A DNA stretch of 46,591 bases from Rhodococcus yunnanensis NBRC 103083. GTDB taxonomy: Bacteria; Actinomycetota; Actinomycetes; Mycobacteriales; Mycobacteriaceae. Positions 25,295-34,179 of this stretch are shown in pieces; the first letter of the stretch is position 1, and each line of letters starts with the position of its first letter. The stretch lies in the NCBI RefSeq assembly GCF_001895005.1, contig NZ_BCXH01000029.1:1-46591 (forward strand), written 5' to 3'. The notes below the pieces were generated by a model. It was not told the origin of the DNA. It did not search any database and was given only the letters and a program-made list of their open reading frames with translations. The position numbers were made by a program, and so were the translations under genes.

Positions 25295-25347
25295 CTTGGG
25301 TTCGACTCCCAGTACTTGGGTTCAACTCCCAGTACTTGGGTTCGACG
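25295..25347. repeat. 20-bp tandem repeat resembling a tRNA T-arm, 2.6 copies
   Basis: CTTGGGTTCGACTCCCAGTA occurs at 25295-25314, with one change at 25315-25334 and as a truncated copy at 25335-25347. Each unit contains GGGTTCRACTCCC, like a tRNA T-stem-loop. It lies just beyond the lsr2 stop. Confidence 0.75.
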
Positions 25348-25350
25348 TTC

Positions 25351-25698
25351 TCAGTGAGCGGCGTCGAATGCCTGTTCCACCTCGGCGGGGATACGCCCTC
25401 GTGCCGAAATGGTGTAGCCGTTGGACTTCGCCCATTCGCGAATGGCCTTGGTCTGATTGGCGTCGCGCTTCGCGCCCGATGCCTGGGCGCCGACTGACTT
25501 CTTGGTTCGTTTTCCACCGACTCGCGCGGAGTGTTCGATGTAGTAGTTCAGTTTGCGGTGAAATTCTTTGGCGTTCTTGTCGCTCAGATCGATTTCGAAG
25601 CTGGCGCCGTTGACGGAAAAGGTTATGTGCTCGCCACCGGAATCGATTGGCTTGTCGTCGATATCATCGACGAGTTGTACATAGACTTTTTTGGCCAT
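25351..25698 (-). CDS. lsr2: Nucleoid-associated protein Lsr2
   Basis: A 115-aa H-NS-like xenogeneic silencer that oligomerises and binds AT-rich DNA. The N-terminal dimerisation domain is MAKKVYVQLVDDID...; the C-terminal DNA-binding domain carries the minor-groove Arg-Gly-Arg at 100-102 (SARGRIPAEV). ATG 25698 gives the family start and has GGAGAA upstream. It is downstream of fprB on the same strand but has its own promoter candidate. Confidence 0.96.
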   Translation of the reverse strand: MAKKVYVQLVDDIDDKPIDSGGEHITFSVNGASFEIDLSDKNAKEFHRKLNYYIEHSARVGGKRTKKSVGAQASGAKRDANQTKAIREWAKSNGYTISARGRIPAEVEQAFDAAH

Positions 25699-25746
25699 TC
25701 CGTAGTTCTCCAATGTATTCGGGGTGCGTCCGTATGCAACTCAACG

Positions 25747-25752
25747 ACTATA
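25747..25752 (-). promoter_or_regulatory. -10 element of lsr2
   Basis: On the minus strand TATAGT at 25752-25747 predicts a start near 25740 and a 5' leader of about 40 nt. Confidence 0.45.
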
Positions 25753-25876
25753 CGACTGTGCTCCCGAATAATCCATGTGGCTTCGTCATGCGACGGTTCG
25801 GATAGATGATTGCGCGTTCTAGAATCGTGAACTCGCGCCCATGAGTGGCAGGTTCCAAGAACGAAACAATTGCAAA

Positions 25877-27598
25877 TCAGTAACGATCGGACTGTTCGGT
25901 CTGCAGCGCGTTACGCATCTCGTCCATTCCGATGAACTTGACCCGTGGACGCCCCTGTTTCTGCCCTTCCGTAATCTCCGCCTTGTCGATTCGAGACCAG
26001 TCCGAGAAGTCCAGCGATTCGGGTGACTTTTCCTGAAGAAGCGCGTCGAGTTCAGCACGCCCCATTGCAGGCGGCGTCAGGCGCCCACCGGCAATGTCGG
26101 AGAGAATCGACCGCACCGTTTCGGCTGCACATTTCTTGTTGGTTCCGATGACACCCGACGGTCCACGTTTGACCCATCCGGCGACATAAACGCCGGGCAG
26201 TTCCGCTCCGGTGGTGTCGGTGACGCGCCCACCGAGGTTGGGAATGGTGCCGCGACGTTCGTCGAACGGTACGGACGCGATAGGTTGCCCGCGATATCCG
26301 ACCGATCGAAGGACGAGTCCGGTCCGGAGTGTCTCTATCTCATCGGTCCGGGCGGCCTCGACCGTGCCTTTTTCGTCGACGGTCAGCGTATTCCGCGCGA
26401 GACGAATGGCGGTGGCCGATTGCCGGTCGGGATTTCCCTCATCGTCCAAGATTTCCACAGGAGACATACAGAATCGGAACACGAGTCGTTTCTTTTGCGA
26501 ACCTTCGAAATCAACGGTTGACGACTTGGTTGCGATTTCCCTGGCAAGTTGTACTTTGAGCGCCGTCGACGAGTCCGCGGTACCGGCTTCGATTGCAGCG
26601 CGGGTCGAGTCGTCGGGTTCGGCATCGGCCGCGGCCAGCTCGATATCGATCCACGGGCAGTCCATCAATTCGAGCAGTTCGGGGTTCGTGTACGCGGCCT
26701 GCGCCGAGCTGCGGCGTCCGACGATGACGACTTCCCGAATAGTGCTGTGCCGCAACTCCTCCAGAGCATGGTCGGCGATGTCGGTTCGTTCGAGGACCTC
26801 GATGGGGGCGAGAAGGATTCTGGCCACGTCCAGCGCGACATTCCCGTTGCCGATGATCACCGCTCTTTCTCCGGATAGATCGAATCGACGATGCGCGTGG
26901 TCGGGATGCGCGTTGTACCAGGCGACGAACTCAGAGGCCGAGACACTGCCCGCCAATTCTTCGCCGTCGATACCCAGACGGCGATCACCGGAGGCACCCG
27001 TCGCATACACGACAGCGTCGTGCCGAGCGATCAATTCCTCATGAGAGATGTCCCTGCCGATGTCGACTCCGAAATGCACTCGGACGCTCTTCTTTCCCGC
27101 GGCCGTGCGGAACAGATCGGAGACCGTTTTGGTGCCTGGGTGGTCGGGCGCGACTCCGGCGCGCACCAGACCGTACGGGGAAAGAAGGCGCTCGAACATC
27201 TCGACCTCGATCCCTCGAATGGAGGCCAGTTCCATCGCTGTGTAGAAGGCCGCCGGGCCGGTCCCGACGATCGCTACACGCTTTCCACTGAAGTCGACGC
27301 CCTTCCAAGTGGGGGAGGGGTCCTCGTACGTCCCCGATGTCGGGTGTGAGTCGAAATAGTCCGCGTTGAGATCGAGGTACCGGGCTTGCCCTACCTCCAG
27401 TTCGTGGTCGGCGCGTATGGCGTCCACGGGGCATTCGTCGACGCACGCTCCGCAATCGATGCACACGTCAGGGTCGATGTGCAGCATGTCGGCCGTCATG
27501 AAGCCGGGTTCGTCGGGTGTGGGATGAATGCAGTCGACCGGGCAGACATCGGTGCAGGACGCGTCGTTGCAGCACTGCTGGAGAATCACGAACGTCAT
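25877..27598 (-). CDS. fprB: Ferredoxin-NADP reductase with N-terminal ferredoxin domain (FprB-like)
   Basis: A 573-aa fusion. Residues 1-80 are a two-cluster bacterial ferredoxin (CCNDASCTDVCPVDC with Cys9-23, and CIDCGACVDECPVD with Cys46-56). Residues about 105-573 are an adrenodoxin-reductase-type FNR with the FAD motif VAIVGTGPAAFYTA and the NADP motif VIIGNGNVALDVARIL. It should move electrons between NADPH and ferredoxins, e.g. for cytochromes P450 or FeS enzymes. Domain order and length match Mtb FprB (Rv0886). It starts at ATG 27598, divergent from the amidase gene. Confidence 0.93.
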   Translation of the reverse strand: MTFVILQQCCNDASCTDVCPVDCIHPTPDEPGFMTADMLHIDPDVCIDCGACVDECPVDAIRADHELEVGQARYLDLNADYFDSHPTSGTYEDPSPTWKGVDFSGKRVAIVGTGPAAFYTAMELASIRGIEVEMFERLLSPYGLVRAGVAPDHPGTKTVSDLFRTAAGKKSVRVHFGVDIGRDISHEELIARHDAVVYATGASGDRRLGIDGEELAGSVSASEFVAWYNAHPDHAHRRFDLSGERAVIIGNGNVALDVARILLAPIEVLERTDIADHALEELRHSTIREVVIVGRRSSAQAAYTNPELLELMDCPWIDIELAAADAEPDDSTRAAIEAGTADSSTALKVQLAREIATKSSTVDFEGSQKKRLVFRFCMSPVEILDDEGNPDRQSATAIRLARNTLTVDEKGTVEAARTDEIETLRTGLVLRSVGYRGQPIASVPFDERRGTIPNLGGRVTDTTGAELPGVYVAGWVKRGPSGVIGTNKKCAAETVRSILSDIAGGRLTPPAMGRAELDALLQEKSPESLDFSDWSRIDKAEITEGQKQGRPRVKFIGMDEMRNALQTEQSDRY

Positions 27599-27913
27599 GT
27601 ATTGGTTCTACCGCGCAGGCTCTCGTCGGGTGCTGGGTTCGGAGGGACTGGCGCAACGTTTCGGTCACGACACGCTCACGATCGATCCTCGTTGCGTCCG
27701 GGGGTCGACTCTGCGGCATCCGTCTGTTTCACTTGTTGCGAAAGTGTCTGCTGTTGCCGGTGTGGCTCGTCTTGGTTCTTGGTTCTTGGTTGTTGGATCG
27801 TGCCGGTGGCGTGTCACCGGTGTTCTTTTCGCTCGTGAAACTCGGCTGGCTCGTGAAACTCGATGGGGAAGGGGAGTGGCACGCTCGATCGACGTGAGTG
27901 TGTCCAAACCGGA
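27599..27913. other. Divergent intergenic region between fprB and the amidase gene
   Basis: No gene is supported. It contains a TTCTTGG microrepeat (about 27771-27795), a hairpin CCGGTG/CACCGG at 27803-27820 followed by TGTTCTTTTC, and two direct copies of CTCGTGAAACTCG at 27833 and 27852. It should hold the promoters of both genes, but none can be assigned. Confidence 0.5.
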
Positions 27914-28993
27914 ATGACTCGATCTGCTCTGCTGAGCGTCATGTCGGCCGGATTGTTGGCTGCCGCGGTCCTGGCGCCAGGGGTCGCAAGTGCGGATCCC
28001 GATGTCCCTGATGCTGCCTCGACAGGAAACGAATTGTCGGGCAGAACGGTGTTCGTCGATCCCGGTCACCAGGGGACAGGGCACAGTGAGAACCTCGGCA
28101 AGCAGGTCGACGACGGACGGGGCGGCACGAAGGATTGCCAGACCACCGGAATGACCACAGTCGACGGGGTTCCGGAACACACCATCACGTGGAACATCTC
28201 GCAACTCGTCGCATCCAGTCTGGAGAGCCTCGGCGCCACCGTTGTCTCCTCCCGCCCCGACGACTCGGGTTGGGGCGGTTGCGTCGACGACCGCGCACGG
28301 GCAGCGAGTGCGTCGGGCGCCGACGTCGCGGTCAGCATTCACGCCGACTCGACGACTACCGGCGTCGATGCCGACAAGCATGGATTCCACCTGATCGTTC
28401 CGACTCTGCCGATTCCGGACGCCGCTGCGAACGCCGCTCAGTCGGAGGGCGGCCGCGCCGCATCCACTTCGATGCGCGATGCGTATCAGCGTGCCGGGTT
28501 CACCCCTGCCAATTACGCGGGCGTCGTCGACGGCATTCAGGAACGCTCCGACATCGCAGGGCCGGCGCTGACGAGCGTTCCGCTCGTGTTCGTGGAGATG
28601 GGTAACGGCTCCAACCCCGATGATGCTTCGGTACTGGAAAGCCCCGAGGGCCAACTGAAGCATGCGATCGCCATCTCGACCGGTGTCATCGATTACCTGC
28701 TCGGCCCCGACACGGCGGTGGAGCCATCGACTGCTGAGGCCGTCACCGCTGTGGCCGATACTGCTGTGGCCGATACTGCTGTGGCCGATACTGCTGTGGC
28801 CGATACTGCAGGCACGAGAGCGCCGAATGCAGTGTCGAACCCGAGTGCGGTTTCCAGATTGATTGCGGGAATCGCGCCCTATGTCGATTCGGCGGGCATT
28901 GGTGCGCTGGCAGACCTCGTGACCGAGGACAATGTCAGCGCGGTATCGAACGTTGCGCAGGGTCTACTGAGACAGTTACTGGCACCCGAGTAA
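27914..28993 (+). CDS. Secreted N-acetylmuramoyl-L-alanine amidase (Amidase_3, Rv3717-like)
   Basis: A 359-aa zinc hydrolase cutting the amide bond between MurNAc and the stem peptide. A signal peptide ends near Ala27 (PGVASA-DPD). The catalytic domain spans about 45-265: His52 in VFVDPGHQG, a Glu in GVPEHTITWN and His in SIHADS as zinc ligands, with the catalytic Glu in VFVEMGNG. Two Cys (KDCQTTG, WGGCVDD) probably form the disulfide known in Rv3717. The tail (270-359) is Ala/Val-rich with four perfect AVADT repeats. ATG 27914 is chosen for the signal peptide; there is no clear ribosome-binding site. Confidence 0.88.
   Translation: MTRSALLSVMSAGLLAAAVLAPGVASADPDVPDAASTGNELSGRTVFVDPGHQGTGHSENLGKQVDDGRGGTKDCQTTGMTTVDGVPEHTITWNISQLVASSLESLGATVVSSRPDDSGWGGCVDDRARAASASGADVAVSIHADSTTTGVDADKHGFHLIVPTLPIPDAAANAAQSEGGRAASTSMRDAYQRAGFTPANYAGVVDGIQERSDIAGPALTSVPLVFVEMGNGSNPDDASVLESPEGQLKHAIAISTGVIDYLLGPDTAVEPSTAEAVTAVADTAVADTAVADTAVADTAGTRAPNAVSNPSAVSRLIAGIAPYVDSAGIGALADLVTEDNVSAVSNVAQGLLRQLLAPE
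28747..28806 (+). repeat. Four perfect 15-bp tandem repeats in the amidase gene
   Basis: GCTGTGGCCGATACT occurs four times without change at 28747-28806, encoding AVADT each time. Perfect identity at the DNA level suggests recent expansion, and copy number can change without frameshift. Confidence 0.95.
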
Positions 28994-29004
28994 CCTTCCG
29001 GTGC

Positions 29005-30051
29005 GTGGCACGCGCGCGAGACAAGCGAAAGATTCCCGTCGTCCTCGTCTCGGGATTTCTCGGTGCTGGAAAGACGACCCTGCTCAATCATCTGCTTCGC
29101 CACAATCGCGGTATTCGGATCGGCGTGGTGGTCAACGACTTCGGGTCGGTCAACATCGATTCCATGATGGTGGCCGGCCAAGTCGATTCGATGGTGTCGT
29201 TGGGCAACGGATGCCTGTGTTGTGCCGTCGACGTCGCCGATATGGACGCGATGTTCGACGCACTTGCCGGTACCGAGTCCAGCATCGACGTCATCGTCGT
29301 CGAAGCCAGCGGACTGGCCGAGCCGCGAAATCTCATTCGTCTTGTGCTGGCCAGCGAAAATCCTCGGATCGTCTACGGGGGGCTTGTCGGAGTCGTCGAC
29401 GCTGTCGAATTCGTCGCCACGCGCGCAGCTCACCCCGAACTGGACAACCACCTCGGCCTCGCGGACCTGGTGGTCGTCAACAAGGTCGACCGAGTGTCGG
29501 GGGAGGACCTGCGCGGGGTGATCGAGACGGTGCGTGACATCACCGGGGAGACCCCGATTCTCGAGACGACGCACGGACGAATCGATGCAGAACTACTCTT
29601 CGATGTCCCCGATCGGAGACCTGATCGAGCCGGTGCGCGCCAACTCTCCTTCGACGAAATGCTGTACGAGGACGACGACCACGCATCGCATCTTCATTCG
29701 GGATACACCACCACGCTGTTCGAGAGCGATGAACCGATGGATCCGCGACGGCTGGTGGACGCGTTGGAGAATCCGGCGGGTGACATCTACCGAATGAAGG
29801 GCTTCGTCGATTTCGACGTCGAGGGGTACCGAGGGAAATACGTGCTGAACACCGTGGGCCGTCACATCCGGTTCGAGGCCGGGCGTTGGGAACACGACGA
29901 GCCGAGGCGTACTCGAATCGTCTTGATCGGCACCGATATCGACTTCGACTACGCCGAGGTTCGCCTTCTCGACTGCGTACGGAGACGAGGCGACGTCGTC
30001 GATAGATCTGCGATGCTTCCCGTACATAGATACACTCCGCAGAAAGAGTGA
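29005..30051 (+). CDS. COG0523/CobW-family GTPase (metal chaperone type)
   Basis: A 348-aa G3E GTPase. Walker A is GFLGAGKT at 17-24, the metal-binding CxCC motif is Cys70-Leu-Cys72-Cys73 (NGCLCC), the guanine motif is NKVD, and a C-terminal CobW_C domain follows (IYRMKGFVDF). COG0523 proteins deliver Zn, Co or other metals to client enzymes using GTP. The client is unknown. GTG 29005 lies 11 nt after the amidase stop, and the amidase is a zinc enzyme, so co-expression could be meaningful (inference). No Zur box is seen upstream. Confidence 0.88.
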   Translation: MARARDKRKIPVVLVSGFLGAGKTTLLNHLLRHNRGIRIGVVVNDFGSVNIDSMMVAGQVDSMVSLGNGCLCCAVDVADMDAMFDALAGTESSIDVIVVEASGLAEPRNLIRLVLASENPRIVYGGLVGVVDAVEFVATRAAHPELDNHLGLADLVVVNKVDRVSGEDLRGVIETVRDITGETPILETTHGRIDAELLFDVPDRRPDRAGARQLSFDEMLYEDDDHASHLHSGYTTTLFESDEPMDPRRLVDALENPAGDIYRMKGFVDFDVEGYRGKYVLNTVGRHIRFEAGRWEHDEPRRTRIVLIGTDIDFDYAEVRLLDCVRRRGDVVDRSAMLPVHRYTPQKE

Positions 30052-30073
30052 TTCGGTACCGGATGGGGGCTCG

Positions 30074-31405
30074 ATGTCGCGTACTTCCACTATTGCGCAA
30101 CGTATTCTGACCATGTTCGAAAGTCTGCTGGGGATGCAGATTCCTCTGCGAGTTCGTGCGTGGGACGGCAGTGAAGCCGGAGTCCCCGGCTCGGTCACCA
30201 TCGTATTCGAGAATCGACGTGCCCTTCGGCACGTGCTGTGGGCGCCGGGCGAACTCGGGCTGGTGCGCGCCTACGTATCCGGCGATCTGGACATCGAGGG
30301 CGATGTGCTCGAGCTGTTGTCCCTTCCTGGTCTGACCAAGAACCTGGGTGCCGCGGGGATCGGATCGGTGCCGAAGAAGGAGTTGGTGGCCGCAGCGGCC
30401 TCGCTCGTGGCGCTCGGCGCCGTCGGTCCTCGTCCGGCGCCTCCGGCGATCGAGGCGAGACCGCGTCGCGGCGTCAAGCATTCGAGATCGAGGGATTCGT
30501 CGTCGGTGTCGCATCACTACGACGTCGGAAACGATTTCTATCGGATTCTTCTCGGCCCGAGCATGGTGTATTCGTGTGCGTACTGGGCGCAGGACGACGG
30601 GTTGGACAAGGCTCAGTTCGACAAGCTCGACCTCGTCTGCCGCAAACTGGGGTTGGCTCCGGGAATGCGGTTGCTCGACGTGGGCTGTGGCTGGGGATCG
30701 ATGGCGATACATGCGGCCAGGCACTACGGAGTCTCGGTCGTCGGTGTGACCCTCAGTCAGGAGCAGTTCCAGTGGGCCGTCGAACGTGTTGCGGCCGAGG
30801 GGCTCAGCGGCCTGGTCGAGATTCGCGTTCAGGACTACCGTGACGTCACGGACGGCCCGTACGACGCGGTGTCGAGCATCGGAATGTCCGAGCATGTCGG
30901 CGATGCGCAGCTCGCCGAGTACGCGAGAACGCTGTTCGGGTTGCTGCGGCCCAAGGGCAGACTCCTCAACCACGCGATCGCATCGGTGGCGTCCATTGCC
31001 GATCGAGGCGCCGAGGTGAACGCACACATGTCGGAGTTCATCGAGCGATACATCTTTCCCGACGGTGAGATCCTGCCGCTGAGCCGCACTCTCGACGCGT
31101 TCGAGCGCGCAGGACTGGAGACGCGAGACAGTGAGTCACTGCGCGAGCACTACGCGATCACGCTGCGCGCCTGGATAGCCCGACTTCGGGGGGAGTGGGA
31201 TCGTGTGGTCGACCTAGTCGGCGAGCCGCGGGCGCGTACGTGGTTGCTGTATCTGGCGGGCAGCGCACTCGGCTTCGAAGAAGCTTCGCGTCTGACGATC
31301 CATCAGGTACTGGCCGTGCGACCGGACGAGGACGGCGTCAGCGGCCTTCCTCGGACCCGGACGCAATGGCTGGGTGATCCGCGGGAAACGGCGGACCGTC
31401 TCTAG
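30074..31405 (+). CDS. Third cyclopropane-fatty-acid-synthase-type methyltransferase
   Basis: A 443-aa SAM methyltransferase closely related to the one at 19110: VRAWDGSEAG, LWAPGELGLVRAYVSGDLDIEGD, SVSHHYDVGNDFYRILLGPSMVYSCAYW, SAM motif LLDVGCGWGSMAIHAA and IGMSEHVGDAQ with the conserved Glu. The C-terminal third (LREHYAITLRAWIARL) is alike too. Expected to modify unsaturated acyl chains of phospholipids. It starts 22 nt after the GTPase gene. Its stop shares CTAG with the convergent moaE stop. Confidence 0.87.
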   Translation: MSRTSTIAQRILTMFESLLGMQIPLRVRAWDGSEAGVPGSVTIVFENRRALRHVLWAPGELGLVRAYVSGDLDIEGDVLELLSLPGLTKNLGAAGIGSVPKKELVAAAASLVALGAVGPRPAPPAIEARPRRGVKHSRSRDSSSVSHHYDVGNDFYRILLGPSMVYSCAYWAQDDGLDKAQFDKLDLVCRKLGLAPGMRLLDVGCGWGSMAIHAARHYGVSVVGVTLSQEQFQWAVERVAAEGLSGLVEIRVQDYRDVTDGPYDAVSSIGMSEHVGDAQLAEYARTLFGLLRPKGRLLNHAIASVASIADRGAEVNAHMSEFIERYIFPDGEILPLSRTLDAFERAGLETRDSESLREHYAITLRAWIARLRGEWDRVVDLVGEPRARTWLLYLAGSALGFEEASRLTIHQVLAVRPDEDGVSGLPRTRTQWLGDPRETADRL

Positions 31406-31815
31406 AGGCCGACCCATTCGGAGGTGCCTTCGGCAAAATGCTGCCGCTTCCAGATCGGGACCTCGGATTTGATTCGTTCGACGAGTGTCGCGCACGTAGC
31501 GAACGCCTCGGCGCGATGTGGCGAGGCCACCGCGGCGACGAGAGCGATATCGCCGACGACGAGGTCGCCGACCCGATGTACCGCGGCAACAGGAAGTCCG
31601 GATTCCGATGCCACCTCTGCACAACAGTGTCGTAGGAACCGTTCGGCATCCGGGTGCGCCCGGTATTCGAGCGCGGTCACCGACCGGCCACCATCGTGAT
31701 TGCGTACGACGCCGGAGAAGAGCACGACAGCACCGTGCTCCACTCCGGCGACTGCTGCTTCGACGAGTGCGGTATCGAGTGGTTCCGCGGAGATCTTCGC
31801 GAGCGGCTCGGTCAT
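31402..31815 (-). CDS. moaE: Molybdopterin synthase catalytic subunit MoaE
   Basis: A 137-aa large subunit of molybdopterin synthase, which with MoaD inserts the dithiolene sulfurs into precursor Z. Family motifs are GAVVLFSGVVRNHDGG, LEYRAHPDAE, HRVGDLVVGD and the C-terminal PIWKRQHFAEG, holding the active-site Lys. ATG 31815 overlaps the stop of the fused moaC-mogA gene (ATGA). Confidence 0.95.
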   Translation of the reverse strand: MTEPLAKISAEPLDTALVEAAVAGVEHGAVVLFSGVVRNHDGGRSVTALEYRAHPDAERFLRHCCAEVASESGLPVAAVHRVGDLVVGDIALVAAVASPHRAEAFATCATLVERIKSEVPIWKRQHFAEGTSEWVGL

Positions 31816-32810
31816 GCCTGGTCACTTCCTGACGTGTCGTCGTGGAGCCCGTCGCCTGCGACCTGGGCGAGCAGATGGTCGAGAATCGGGCCGAGGACAG
31901 CGAGACCGTCCTTCACACCGCCAGGCGACCCCGGCAGGTTGACCACCACGGTCGAGCCCGCGAGTCCGGTCAGTCCTCGGCTCAGAGTCGCGTGCGGGGT
32001 GACATGAGTGCCTTTCAGTCGAATCGCGTCGGCGATCCCGGGGAGTTCTCTGTCGAGGACGGCCTTGGTGGCTTCGGGAGTCGCGTCGGTCGGGGAGACA
32101 CCGGTACCGCCTGTGCTGATCACGATCGACGGTGCACCGCTCAGGGCGTCGCCGAGACCGGCTGCGATATCGGCGTCGGCGTAGACGAGCGGTCCACGTA
32201 CGGAGAAGCTGCGCTCGGTGAGCCACCGAGCAATCGACGGACCCGTCGTGTCTTCCCTGGTTCCGTTGGCGCCGCCGGTGGACGCGACGAGCACGACTGC
32301 CGAACGTGGGCCCGATCGCGGCGATGTTCGGTCGTCGGCGCTCTCGCGTGACCAACGTCCGTGTTTGCCGCCCTCCTTGGTCAGCACGCGCACGCCGTTC
32401 ATCGTCGCCGCAGGGTCGACGGCTTTGACCATGTCGTGCAGAGTGAGACCGGCGACAGCGACGGCGGTGAGTGCTTCCATCTCGACCCCGGTCGGCCCCG
32501 TGGTCTTCGCGGTCGCCTCGACGGTGATCGTGGTGTCGGTGAATCCGAACCGAATATCGACCGAGGACAGCGACAGCTGATGACACAGTGGAATCAGTTC
32601 GGAGGTCTTCTTCGCACCCGAAATCCCGGCAATGCGCGCGGTCGCCAGGACATCTGCCTTCGGCATCCCATCGGAGCGCACCAGTGCCACCACTTCGGCC
32701 GTCGTCGCCAATTCGCCGGCCGCAACGGCGATTCGGGTCGTATCGGCCTTGTGCGAGACGTCGACCATCCGCGCACGACCTTCGGCGTCCAGGTGCGAGA
32801 ACCCGGTCAC
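31812..32810 (-). CDS. moaC: Fused MoaC - MogA/MoaB molybdenum-cofactor protein
   Basis: A 332-aa two-enzyme fusion. Residues 1-155 are MoaC (cyclic pyranopterin monophosphate synthase): MVDVSHK, KADVLATARIAGISGAKKTSELIPLCH, KTTGPTGVEMEALTA. Residues about 165-332 are MogA/MoaB (molybdopterin adenylyltransferase): VIST GGTGVSPTDATPEATK and LPGSPGGVKDGL. Joining the second and the fourth pathway steps in one chain also occurs in related actinobacteria. GTG 32810 overlaps the moeA stop; ATGA overlaps moaE. Confidence 0.93.
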   Translation of the reverse strand: MTGFSHLDAEGRARMVDVSHKADTTRIAVAAGELATTAEVVALVRSDGMPKADVLATARIAGISGAKKTSELIPLCHQLSLSSVDIRFGFTDTTITVEATAKTTGPTGVEMEALTAVAVAGLTLHDMVKAVDPAATMNGVRVLTKEGGKHGRWSRESADDRTSPRSGPRSAVVLVASTGGANGTREDTTGPSIARWLTERSFSVRGPLVYADADIAAGLGDALSGAPSIVISTGGTGVSPTDATPEATKAVLDRELPGIADAIRLKGTHVTPHATLSRGLTGLAGSTVVVNLPGSPGGVKDGLAVLGPILDHLLAQVAGDGLHDDTSGSDQA

Positions 32811-34000
32811 AGTGCCACCACCGATACGTCGGTACCAGCCCCTAGAGCGGTGACGTCTGCATCGACGTCGACGAGTACGTCCGCCCACGCCATCGCGGCG
32901 ACGAGATGGGATCCGGGACCTGCGATCAATGTCACCTGTCCATCCTGCACTGTGCCGCGGAGGAACTGTCGTTTGCCTGCGACCGAGGTGATCGAATTCT
33001 TCAGCGGCAGCCGTCGAGTGGGAATGGGCGCCAATCCTGCCGCCTCGCGCACGATGTCGCGTGCGAACACCAGGAACGACACGACGGTACTCACCGGATT
33101 GCCCGGAAAGCTCAGTACCGGTACGCCGCCGACGACGGCAGTGCCCTGCGGTCCACCGGGTTGCATTCGCACCGAACCGAACTCCCCGCCGAGAGGCCCG
33201 AGCACATCTTTGACGACCTCGAAGTCGCCCATGGAGACGCCGCCCGAAGTGATGACGAGTTCGGCGGATGCGACGGCGTCGTCGAGGATGCCGCGGAACA
33301 CTTCAGGATCGTCCGAGCTGCGAAACACTGCGACGACGTCGGCGCCGTTCGCTCGCAGATGCGATGCGAGAGTGACGCCGTTGGAGTCGTAGATCTGTCC
33401 GGGACGCAATTTCTCGCCTGCGGACACCAATTCCGCGCCGGTGGTGACCACCGCGACCCTCGGTCTGCTGCAGACGTCGACGTACGGCAACCCCACTGCG
33501 GCCAGGACCGCGATGTGGCGCGGTTCGAGCAACTGTCCGGCGCGGACCAACACCGTCCCGGCACGGACATCGCTGCCTTGCTCGCGTACGTACTCACCCG
33601 AGTGTCGAGACACGGTGATCGTCACGTGGTCACCGTCGAGCGTCGTGTTCTCCACGGGCACTACCGCATCCGCGTCCTCGGGCACCGGCGCGCCCGTCAT
33701 GATCTTCATCGCGGTATCCGGTGCCAGCGCTTCGGATCCCGTGTCTCCGGCCGCGATGGTTCTCGTGACGCGCAGGGTTGTCGGCACTGTTGCCACGGAC
33801 GCCGATCGGACGGCGTACCCGTCCATCTGAGAGTTGCGAAACAGGGGGAGATCGAACGGTGAGAGAACATCGGCGTAGGCCACCCGGCCGAGTGCGTCGG
33901 ACACCGGAACCGGTTCGGCCGACCGGATCGTCAACGGATTCAGCAGCCGGCGAGTGAGCACTCTGTGCTCCTCTACCGATGCTGCGCTCACGCTGTCCAC
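32807..34000 (-). CDS. moeA: Molybdopterin molybdenumtransferase MoeA
   Basis: A 397-aa enzyme that inserts molybdate into adenylylated molybdopterin. Signatures are FRNSQMDGYAV, KIMTGAPVPEDADAVVPVE, TTGAELVSAGEKLRPGQIYDSNG, SGGVSMGDFE and LSFPGNPVSTVVSF. The start is GTG 34000; another GTG three codons later (33991) is possible. First gene of the minus-strand moeA - moaC/mogA - moaE operon, divergent from moaA. Confidence 0.94.
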   Translation of the reverse strand: MDSVSAASVEEHRVLTRRLLNPLTIRSAEPVPVSDALGRVAYADVLSPFDLPLFRNSQMDGYAVRSASVATVPTTLRVTRTIAAGDTGSEALAPDTAMKIMTGAPVPEDADAVVPVENTTLDGDHVTITVSRHSGEYVREQGSDVRAGTVLVRAGQLLEPRHIAVLAAVGLPYVDVCSRPRVAVVTTGAELVSAGEKLRPGQIYDSNGVTLASHLRANGADVVAVFRSSDDPEVFRGILDDAVASAELVITSGGVSMGDFEVVKDVLGPLGGEFGSVRMQPGGPQGTAVVGGVPVLSFPGNPVSTVVSFLVFARDIVREAAGLAPIPTRRLPLKNSITSVAGKRQFLRGTVQDGQVTLIAGPGSHLVAAMAWADVLVDVDADVTALGAGTDVSVVAL

Positions 34001-34179
34001 ACCCGAGTCGCCCGATCCGGTGCAGCCGTCACATATCGGTTCGTCATGAGTCCGATCCTAAGCGCGCCGGATCGGTGCCAATGCTCGGTGGATCGAACGT
34101 GATTTGCCGCGGGCTGCATACTGGATGTAGTTGCGTCGTACGATCGTCGCTGCGGTTCGAGAGTCGAAGGTGGGTGTCC

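Noticed and set aside
34001..34179. Moco riboswitch between moeA and moaA
   Set aside because: The 179-bp gap lacks the conserved elements I would expect and such riboswitches are rare in this group; covariance search would be needed.
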